Source of the DNA: a bacterium ADurb.Bin374
GTDB taxonomy: Bacteria > Riflebacteria > Ozemobacteria > Ozemobacterales > Ozemobacteraceae
Direction of reading: 5' to 3'
NCBI GenBank assembly: GCA_002068715.1
Contig: MWAR01000003.1
Location: 1 to 7,169, forward strand
Length of the DNA: 7,169 nt
A program made the translations under genes and the position numbers. Position 1 is the first letter of the stretch. Each line of letters begins with the position of its first letter. Below, in pieces: positions 1-5,051 of the stretch. The notes below the pieces were generated by a model that saw only the letters and a list, made by a program, of their open reading frames with translations, did no database searches and had not been told where the DNA came from.

Positions 1-650
1 CGAGCTGCCGTCGAATTCCTATCATAGAGCACGTTGGCAGTGCCGATACTCAGCGTACTCGAACCAGGTTTAAAATTCGTACCAATTGTTTGGAACGTGA
101 AACTGGCCGTTTTGTCATTCACCCACACACCGGAAGTCGACAATACGGATCCGCCTGCATCAGGTACGGTCAATCCGGAATTCGTGAGAGCGACGGCCGA
201 GGCCGGACGGCAGACGTGAATATGTAATGCGTCACCGGGACCAACCAGTCCATCGGCGTTCACATCCAAATAGAAAACCCGCGTCACTGCCATACGAGGT
301 CGGTAGTCCACGATGATCTCATCCCCCGTACCGACTTTTCCATCGGGCCCGAGCGAACATACCGTGGAACTCGCATTGCTTACCATATACGCACTCCCCC
401 ACGGATCGGGAGTGATCTTGACGAGGAACGGCCCAACGAGGCTCGCAACGGTATCGCTCGTGTATGCTCCATACTGGGATTCATACAACATGATCGCGCG
501 CTTTATTTCATCGAGATCCGCTTTCGCACGTCCCACGCGCGACTGCTCAACGTAATCCTGAACATAGGGAACCGCTCCCCCGGCCAAAATAGCGATGATC
601 GTGACAACAACCAGCAATTCAATAAGTGTAAAGCCTTCTCTGGTTTTCAT
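1..650 (-). CDS. GspG-like pseudopilin with C-terminal calcium-loop domain (group B), 3' end cut by window edge
   Basis: An open frame runs from ATG at 650 to the window edge with no stop: 216 codons are visible. The protein starts with a 6-residue leader ending in Gly, then FTLIELLVVV with Glu5 of the mature protein and Pro22, as expected for prepilin peptidase processing and type IV pilin-like assembly in the inner membrane. The GspG-like core has PDPWG at residues 81-85 and S-L-GPDG at 99-104 followed by acidic residues. A calcium-type loop, D129 to D140 (pattern D-x-N-x-D-G-x-V-x-x-x-D), opens a C-terminal beta-rich domain. Its closest relative is the neighbour at 780-1475, which differs at about 16 of the first 88 residues. 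That paralog ends about 15 residues beyond the point reached here, so only a short tail is probably missing. The start is supported by AGGAG at 659-663, 8 nt upstream. Mature cysteines are C98 and C147. The pilin assignment is firm; whether it belongs to a pilus or a secretion pseudopilus is open. Confidence 0.9.
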   Translation of the reverse strand, partial: MKTREGFTLIELLVVVTIIAILAGGAVPYVQDYVEQSRVGRAKADLDEIKRAIMLYESQYGAYTSDTVASLVGPFLVKITPDPWGSAYMVSNASSTVCSLGPDGKVGTGDEIIVDYRPRMAVTRVFYLDVNADGLVGPGDALHIHVCRPASAVALTNSGLTVPDAGGSVLSTSGVWVNDKTASFTFQTIGTNFKPGSSTLSIGTANVLYDRNSTAA

Positions 651-741
651 GTCACGCTCTCCTATGAAGTGATCCCCATACTTAGGGCGTCGAAAGAGAC
701 ACATCAACGCTTATCATACCGAGAATTTACACCATGGACCG
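651..741 (-). promoter_or_regulatory. Possible promoter region of the edge pilin gene
   Basis: This stretch lies between a strong terminator hairpin and the start of the pilin gene at 650, so that gene may need its own promoter. Two weak sigma70-like candidates are visible on the minus strand. One is TATGAT at 713-718, close to a -10 box but without a convincing -35. The other is TTGATG at 702-707 with AAGTAT at 678-683, an 18-nt spacer and a poor -10 match. The ribosome binding site AGGAG is at 659-663. No promoter can be assigned with certainty. Confidence 0.25.
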
Positions 742-771
742 AAAACCGGCCTCCACCCGGAGGCCGGTTTT
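742..771 (-). terminator. Intrinsic terminator after the four-pilin block
   Basis: A perfect 13-bp inverted repeat (742-754 with 759-771) encloses a 4-nt loop. The stem is AAAACCGGCCTCC, so it has a GC-rich core with A/U ends. It begins 9 nt after the stop codon at 780-782. The U tract is only the four U at the end of the stem, and the stem is symmetric, so it could work in either direction. Confidence 0.8.
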
Positions 772-779
772 GCTTATTC

Positions 780-1475
780 TCAATCAAGCAGGACTTTGAG
801 CACATCGGTTCGAGCCGAGGTTTCATTCAAATCTTTAATTGTGTTATCGGCACCGATCTCCAATGTTGACTTATTAATCGAGTATGTCGTTGAAATCGCG
901 CCACTAATCGGAAATTTGATAATATTGCCAACAAATTCTGGGCTTCCAATAGGAGTTATCTCGACTCCATTATTCTTAAATTTTAACCCCGTAGCGGTCA
1001 CGGCAGGAGTAGAAACGGGACGGCATGTTTTGAGATAAAAACTATCACCACTGCTGACAAAACCGTCGCCGTCAGCGTCATTAAAGGTCACACGCGTGAC
1101 TGCCATCCTGGGGCGAAATTCCACAGAAATATTATCTGCATCTTTTGCTGTATCTCCGTTCACGCCATCAGGTCCCGATGAGAATACCGTCGACTTACTA
1201 TCACTGACGGTATAGGCATTTCCCCAGGGGTCGGGAATGTTTCTTGTCAGGAAAGGCCCAACGAGGCTGGCAATAGTACCGCCCGTGTAGGGTCCATACT
1301 GAACCTCATACAACATGATGGCCCGTTTGATCTCGTCGAGATCGGCTTTTGCCCTGCCGACGCGAGCCTGCTCGACGTAGTCCTGCACGTAGGGAACCGC
1401 TGCGCCGGCCAAGATGGCGATGATCGTGACGACAATCAACAGCTCGATCAGAGTGAAACCGTGTCTGCGTATCAT
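780..1475 (-). CDS. GspG-like pseudopilin with canonical dockerin/EF-hand-type calcium loop (group B)
   Basis: 231 residues. A 6-residue leader (MIRRHG) precedes FTLIELLIVV, with mature Glu5 and Pro22, so it should be cleaved by prepilin peptidase and inserted in the inner membrane. The core resembles GspG (T2SG): a long amphipathic helix, LVGPFL at 71-76, PDPWG at 81-85, and SSGPDG at 99-104 followed by acidic residues through D114, the region where GspG binds calcium. GspG normally ends soon after; here about 110 more residues follow. They open with D133-A-D-G-D-G-F-V-S-S-G-D144, a full EF-hand/dockerin consensus loop, then a beta-rich stretch ending near a D-x-N element (214-216), as in bacterial Ig-like domains. 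C151 is the only cysteine. AGGAGG at 1484-1489 lies 8 nt before the ATG. It is the last gene of the block 3901-780, 58 nt after its neighbour, and is followed by a terminator. Whether it serves a pilus or a type II secretion system is not decided by sequence. Confidence 0.93.
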   Translation of the reverse strand: MIRRHGFTLIELLIVVTIIAILAGAAVPYVQDYVEQARVGRAKADLDEIKRAIMLYEVQYGPYTGGTIASLVGPFLTRNIPDPWGNAYTVSDSKSTVFSSGPDGVNGDTAKDADNISVEFRPRMAVTRVTFNDADGDGFVSSGDSFYLKTCRPVSTPAVTATGLKFKNNGVEITPIGSPEFVGNIIKFPISGAISTTYSINKSTLEIGADNTIKDLNETSARTDVLKVLLD

Positions 1476-1533
1476 ATAATATTCCTCCTGTTATATAAAT
1501 AAAACGTACTGGTTATTGAACTCAGACTTGATT

Positions 1534-2328
1534 TTACTGGGGAAGAATCACAACGGGCTGGTTCGAGATACAAGCATTCTTGTCTTTGGCGAGGTCATAC
1601 AGCGTTTTGTGATTGTCCAGAACGCTAACCGTATCTGAACCCACCGCAAAAGGTTCGGATGAAGCATACTTGCTGACCTTGAGAACAATCGTTCTCGATG
1701 CAATAACTCTGACGTCATTGCTGGCCTCTTTTACCTGAATGATTTTGGCAATCTTATCCGAGCCATATTGGCTTGTGATGGCAAAGCAAGATGCAAGCAC
1801 AGCTTCTGCAAGTGTATCACTGGAAGTCATAAGCTTAATTAAATTGTCGCTCGTGGCTAGCTTGCGGCTGAATAAGAGATGAAGCTCGTCGTTCACGTTC
1901 TGGGAATCGACGGCGCCGGAGTTGTTCTTATCGACCCACTTCACTGAAACGAGGGCCAACGGGGGCTGATATGAATACATGATATTGTCATTTGCTTTGT
2001 CGGTATTGATCAAACCAAGATCTCTGTCTGGCCCGCCGGAGAAAACATAGCCGGCCGAAGTCGACACGGCATATGCCTTGCCCCAGGGATCGATCGGGGC
2101 CTTGTTCAGGTAGCGGCCGGTGAGAATCGAGACGTCGCCGGAGGTGTATTCGCCTTCTCGCGTTTCATAGACCATGAGAGCGCGGGCGATTTCCTCGAGG
2201 TCGGTTTTGGCCTTGGCGAGGCGGGCTTCTTCGACGTATGACTGGACATACGGCATGGCGGCGCCTGCAAGGACCGCGAGAATCGTGATTACGACGAGAA
2301 GTTCGATCAAGGTAAAACCGCGTTTCAT
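1534..2328 (-). CDS. GspG-like pseudopilin with C-terminal calcium-loop/Ig-like domain (group A)
   Basis: 264 residues, ATG at 2328 with AGGAG at 2338-2342 (9-nt spacer). The leader MKRG is very short and is followed by FTLIELLVVI, with mature Glu5 and Pro22. The GspG-like core shows LTGRYLN (69-75), PIDPWG (78-83), and S-GGPD (97-101) followed by D110 and D114. The extra C-terminal domain starts with a loop D133-K-N-N-S-G-A-V-D-S-Q-N144, which keeps the spacing of a calcium loop but has Ser at position 5 and Asn at 12, so binding is less certain than in the 780-1475 protein. A strand ending in FSR (153-155) follows. Two cysteines, C181 and C253, could form a disulfide. The tail CISNQPVVILPQ matches the next paralog almost exactly. 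The first 86 residues differ from that paralog at only 8 positions, while residues 156-250 are strongly diverged. The stop is 58 nt before the next gene. Confidence 0.93.
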   Translation of the reverse strand: MKRGFTLIELLVVITILAVLAGAAMPYVQSYVEEARLAKAKTDLEEIARALMVYETREGEYTSGDVSILTGRYLNKAPIDPWGKAYAVSTSAGYVFSGGPDRDLGLINTDKANDNIMYSYQPPLALVSVKWVDKNNSGAVDSQNVNDELHLLFSRKLATSDNLIKLMTSSDTLAEAVLASCFAITSQYGSDKIAKIIQVKEASNDVRVIASRTIVLKVSKYASSEPFAVGSDTVSVLDNHKTLYDLAKDKNACISNQPVVILPQ

Positions 2329-2353
2329 ATCCTATTTCTCCTGTATGAGATAC

Positions 2354-3100
2354 TTACTGAGGAAGAATGACAACAGGTTGGTCAGAGATACAGTAATTCG
2401 GATCCTCTTTCTTCAGATCCTTCAGCGTAGCGTGACCTTGTTTCACCTCAATTGTGCTGCTACCGACGAGAAACACATTATTACTATCTTTTTTGACATT
2501 CAATATGACATTTCGAGAGGCGACCATCCTGACCACATTTCCTGAATTGTCAACTACCGCAGGAATGTCGGCCTTTGTTACACCATCAGTGGAAATCGCA
2601 AAACAAGTGGCAAGGTTGTTTAAAATATCAGTCGTGGAACAACTCAGTTTCCGGCTGAAAGTAAGATGCAGTTCATCACTGACGTTTTGCGTATCGACGG
2701 CGCCGGAGTTGTTCTTGTCGACCCATTTCACCTGAACAAGTGCCAAAGGCGGTTGGTAGGGATAAAACAGGTTGTCGTCCTTCGCATCGTAACTGCGGTC
2801 TGGACCGCAGGAAACGACGATACCTTCGTCGGTGGCAACCCGGTAGGCCTTCCCCCATGGGTCGATCGGGGATTTGTTCAGATAGCGACCAGTGAGAATC
2901 GCCACGTCGCCTTGCGTGTATTCTCCTTCTCTGGTCTCATAGACCGTCAGGGCCCGTGCGATTTCTTCGAGGTCCGCTTTTGCCTTGGCCAGACGCGACT
3001 CTTCGACATAGGACTGGACATACGGCATCGCGGCGCCGGCCAGTATTGCCAGGATCGTGATGACCACCAACAGTTCGATCAGTGTAAAGCCCCGTCTCAT
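2354..3100 (-). CDS. GspG-like pseudopilin with C-terminal calcium-loop/Ig-like domain (group A)
   Basis: 248 residues from ATG at 3100. A TTG at 3106 would extend it by two codons, but AAGGAG at 3109-3114 sits 8 nt from the ATG and only 2 nt from the TTG, so the ATG is chosen. Leader MRRG, then FTLIELLVVI with mature Glu5 and Pro22. Core motifs are LTGRYLN (69-75), PIDPWG (78-83) and S-CGPD (97-101) with D105, D108 and D109. The loop D128-K-N-N-S-G-A-V-D-T-Q-N139 and the strand LHLTFSR (144-150) open the extra domain. Four mature cysteines (C98, C154, C166, C237) could make one or two disulfides; C98 lies inside the GPD motif, which is unusual. The gene follows its upstream neighbour by 36 nt and precedes the next pilin by 25 nt. 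High similarity to the 1534-2328 protein in the N-terminal half and the last dozen residues points to a recent tandem duplication. Confidence 0.93.
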   Translation of the reverse strand: MRRGFTLIELLVVITILAILAGAAMPYVQSYVEESRLAKAKADLEEIARALTVYETREGEYTQGDVAILTGRYLNKSPIDPWGKAYRVATDEGIVVSCGPDRSYDAKDDNLFYPYQPPLALVQVKWVDKNNSGAVDTQNVSDELHLTFSRKLSCSTTDILNNLATCFAISTDGVTKADIPAVVDNSGNVVRMVASRNVILNVKKDSNNVFLVGSSTIEVKQGHATLKDLKKEDPNYCISDQPVVILPQ

Positions 3101-3108
3101 ACCCAATT

Positions 3109-3114
3109 CTCCTT
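3109..3114 (-). promoter_or_regulatory. Ribosome binding site fixing the start at 3100
   Basis: AAGGAG on the minus strand, 8 nt before ATG at 3100. Its position rules out the in-frame TTG at 3106. Confidence 0.8.
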
Positions 3115-3136
3115 CGGAATGTGTAAATACTATTTC

Positions 3137-3901
3137 TTATTCTGCCTTGATGATTACCGGCTGACTCGAAATGCACCTGTTTCGTTGAAAAATCGACGTA
3201 TCAAAAAGCGTATTCTCCGATCTTACCGCCACCGTATCGTTTCCCGGCGTGAAGATCATGGAAGCCGACGTCGCAAGGGGTACGACAAGTCCCTTTCCGT
3301 CAGGCATGGTTGCCACGTCGTCCCAGGCGAAGAGTTCCTCGATTTGTTCGTCGGGGATGCTGCTGAAAGAGAAATTCAACGGACTTTTCACATTCGCACC
3401 CGGAGCTTTGTCGTTGATGACCCGGGAAAACGTGAGCAGTAGGTAATCCGGGGTATTCTGCGCATCGACGCGGCCTGTCTGGTTGGCATCAACCCACCTG
3501 GCCCTGACGAGAGCCAGAAGCGGCTGATACATATAGAACACGTTGTCATCCTGAGTGGCCGGATTTCTGTCGGGGCCGGAGGAGTAAACCGTTCCAGCGT
3601 GTGTTGCCACGATGAAGGGGCGCCCCCAGGGGTCGATCGGCGACCTGTTCAGATATCGCCCCGTGAGCAGAGAGACATCCGATGCCGTGTACCCCTTTTC
3701 CCGTGTTTCGTATATGGCGATAGCGCGGCCGATTTCTTCGAGATCGGCTTTCGCTTTACTGATCTTGCTTTCGAGAACATAGGACTGTACGTATGGGAGG
3801 GCAGCCCCTGCCAGGATAGCTATGATCGCGATCACAACAAGCAGCTCGATCAAGGTAAACCCTCGGGTCCAGCCACGAATGAAACACGGGTAGAGTCTCA
3901 T
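3137..3901 (-). CDS. GspG-like pseudopilin with longer leader and degenerate calcium-loop domain (group A)
   Basis: 254 residues. The leader is 14 residues (M1 to G14), basic and cysteine-containing, before FTLIELLVVI with mature Glu5 and Pro22. Core motifs are LTGRYLN (79-85), PIDPWG (88-93) and SSGPD (107-111), then D118 and D119. The loop D138-A-N-Q-T-G-R-V-D-A-Q-N149 keeps calcium-loop spacing but has Thr at position 5. The strand LLLTFSR (154-160) follows, then a C-terminal half unlike its group A neighbours except for the tail with C243 in CISSQP. C243 is the only cysteine of the mature protein. This is the first gene of the four-pilin block, preceded by 335 nt of AT-rich non-coding DNA, so its promoter is probably there. 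The ribosome binding site is weak: GGGG 5 nt before the ATG. No better in-frame start is present. Confidence 0.92.
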   Translation of the reverse strand: MRLYPCFIRGWTRGFTLIELLVVIAIIAILAGAALPYVQSYVLESKISKAKADLEEIGRAIAIYETREKGYTASDVSLLTGRYLNRSPIDPWGRPFIVATHAGTVYSSGPDRNPATQDDNVFYMYQPLLALVRARWVDANQTGRVDAQNTPDYLLLTFSRVINDKAPGANVKSPLNFSFSSIPDEQIEELFAWDDVATMPDGKGLVVPLATSASMIFTPGNDTVAVRSENTLFDTSIFQRNRCISSQPVIIKAE

Positions 3902-4062
3902 GGAAGCCCCATTCAGATCAGATTTCGCGCAATACTATCATACCATCGACAGTAATCATACCGCCAAAGAATACGTACATTTTACATATTTTCCAGAAAT
4001 TTTTTCATATTTTTGTCAAAGAACTCAATCCTTTGTCGTCGGACTTGATGTTTTACGTTTCG

Positions 4063-4082
4063 AAATAAATCTATATTTATTT
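4063..4082. repeat. Perfect AT-only inverted repeat (8-4-8)
   Basis: AAATAAAT at 4063-4070 is the reverse complement of ATTTATTT at 4075-4082, with a 4-nt spacer. It is too AT-rich to be a stable RNA terminator. A DNA-binding operator is possible but unproven. Confidence 0.5.
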
Positions 4083-4107
4083 AAGCAAGCACTGTACCCG
4101 CTTAAAT
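4079..4107. repeat. Second inverted repeat overlapping the first (8-13-8)
   Basis: ATTTAAGC at 4079-4086 pairs with GCTTAAAT at 4100-4107 across 13 nt. Its left arm shares 4079-4082 with the previous repeat, so the two hairpins would exclude each other in a transcript. Confidence 0.45.
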
Positions 4108-4150
4108 TTTAATAAATCGATTTTCATGAGGCTCTCCCTCTTCTCTATAG

Positions 4151-4177
4151 AAAAATCCCCGCGCTCACAACGCGAGG
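4151..4177 (-). terminator. Intrinsic terminator after the secretin-pseudopilin unit
   Basis: On the minus strand a 7-bp stem (4171-4177 with 4157-4163, one G-U pair) with a 7-nt loop is followed by A and a run of five T (4151-4155). It lies about 60 nt past the stop codon at 4237. An outer A/U pairing, AAAAATCC at 4151-4158 with GGATTTTT at 4195-4202, could extend the structure and might allow weak activity in the other direction. Confidence 0.75.
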
Positions 4178-4236
4178 CTGTTATACCGCACAGAGGATTT
4201 TTTCCGCATGAAAATAATCTTTTTTCTTTTTTTTAA

Positions 4237-5037
4237 CTACATTCTTCTACTTTGGATCAATATTTCGTCATGTTTACGCAAGGGCTGCGGCTGCGGGGAA
4301 CAATCGACGATCGAGTCGATGAAATCCCTGGGCCGGATTGTCGTTTCTCCGATGGTGATAGAAGGGGGTACCGGGGCGGCAAAGAGGAAGGAGAGAATAT
4401 TTCCCTTCTGAGAACTCGATACGATCGCGCTCCCGAGAGCTCTCTCTGGATTATTGGTGATGAAGTCGAATACCGAAACATTTGTCATCTTGGCCGGCCT
4501 GGAAAAGAAAATGTCGATTCTGTCACCGAAATCTATGCGAATATTTCGGTTCGCGTCGACATATTCAACCTTCGTGATGAAAAATTCTTCCGGTATATAC
4601 CTTACGACAATATCATCGGACGGGAAATTCGGCATGGTATGCCTCTGGGAATCCAGTCCGTCGGGCCCGACCGAATAAACTATCCCCATCTCGTCGTTGT
4701 GCCGGTAGGGAGTTCCCCACGGGTCGAACGGGGGTTCTTTTTCAAGGTAGGAACCGATAAAGGTTCCCAATTCATTGTTTGTAAATGTAGCAATATTGAA
4801 TGGACGATCTTCCTTCGTATTATACATTCTGATCGCTTTGGCCAGCTCTTCGAGATCGACCTGCGCTTTCGTGATCTTCGCTCGAAGGATATAGTCTCCA
4901 TACTCCCTGACAGCGATGAGAAGGAGCGTCGAGACGATGATGACGGCCACCATCATTTCGATGAGGTTGAATCCACGCGAATCAATGATTCTGGATTCCC
5001 TTTTCGGCCCGCACATCAGCATGTTCAGACGTTTCAT
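4237..5037 (-). CDS. Divergent pseudopilin linked to the secretin (group C)
   Basis: 266 residues from ATG at 5037. An in-frame TTG at 5055 overlaps the secretin stop, but AGAGGG at 5043-5048 is placed for the ATG. M6 and M8 are further possible starts. The leader is long (22 residues, basic, ending DSRG) before FNLIEMMVAV with mature Glu5. Arg replaces the Pro22 found in the other five copies, and no proline occurs in the helix. Core motifs are FDPWGTPY (104-111) and SVGPDG (122-127), followed by D129 and D141-D142. A loop D161-A-N-R-N-I-R-I-D-F-G-D172 keeps the spacing but has Ile for the usual Gly at position 6. IFFSRP (176-181) follows, then a beta-rich tail with C246, the only mature cysteine, in a C-S-P-Q-P context recalling the CIS-x-QP tail of group A. 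It lies 14 nt after the secretin stop and before a terminator, so it is probably co-expressed with the secretin and may be a specialised minor pilin rather than the main subunit. Confidence 0.9.
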   Translation of the reverse strand: MKRLNMLMCGPKRESRIIDSRGFNLIEMMVAVIIVSTLLLIAVREYGDYILRAKITKAQVDLEELAKAIRMYNTKEDRPFNIATFTNNELGTFIGSYLEKEPPFDPWGTPYRHNDEMGIVYSVGPDGLDSQRHTMPNFPSDDIVVRYIPEEFFITKVEYVDANRNIRIDFGDRIDIFFSRPAKMTNVSVFDFITNNPERALGSAIVSSSQKGNILSFLFAAPVPPSITIGETTIRPRDFIDSIVDCSPQPQPLRKHDEILIQSRRM

Positions 5038-5042
5038 AGCGA

Positions 5043-5048
5043 CCCTCT
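5043..5048 (-). promoter_or_regulatory. Ribosome binding site fixing the start at 5037
   Basis: AGAGGG, 5 nt before ATG at 5037 and just after the secretin stop TGA (5052-5054). It favours the ATG over TTG at 5055 and allows translation soon after the secretin is finished. Confidence 0.65.
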
Positions 5049-5051
5049 GTC

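Larger units (their letters stand above)
3902..4236 (-). promoter_or_regulatory. AT-rich intergenic region, probable promoter/leader of the four-pilin block
   Basis: 335 nt without a convincing gene. From the secretin side it holds the terminator at 4151-4177, a 16-codon open frame at 4077-4127, two overlapping inverted repeats (4063-4082 and 4079-4107), a perfect TTGACA -35 hexamer on the minus strand at 4014-4019 with no good -10 at standard spacing, and two copies of GGTATGAT (TATGAT at 3955-3960 and 3937-3942) close to the pilin start at 3901. A promoter here is expected because the upstream unit ends in a terminator, but its exact position cannot be given. Confidence 0.5.

Noticed and set aside
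708..732. Sigma28-type promoter (TAAA ... GATAA) upstream of the edge pilin
   Set aside because: The two elements are only about 10 nt apart, far too close for the flagellar sigma factor consensus.
2666..3442. Plus-strand open frame of 258 codons spanning two pilin genes
   Set aside because: It crosses the intergenic gap between two well-supported minus-strand pilins and has no domain or ribosome binding evidence.
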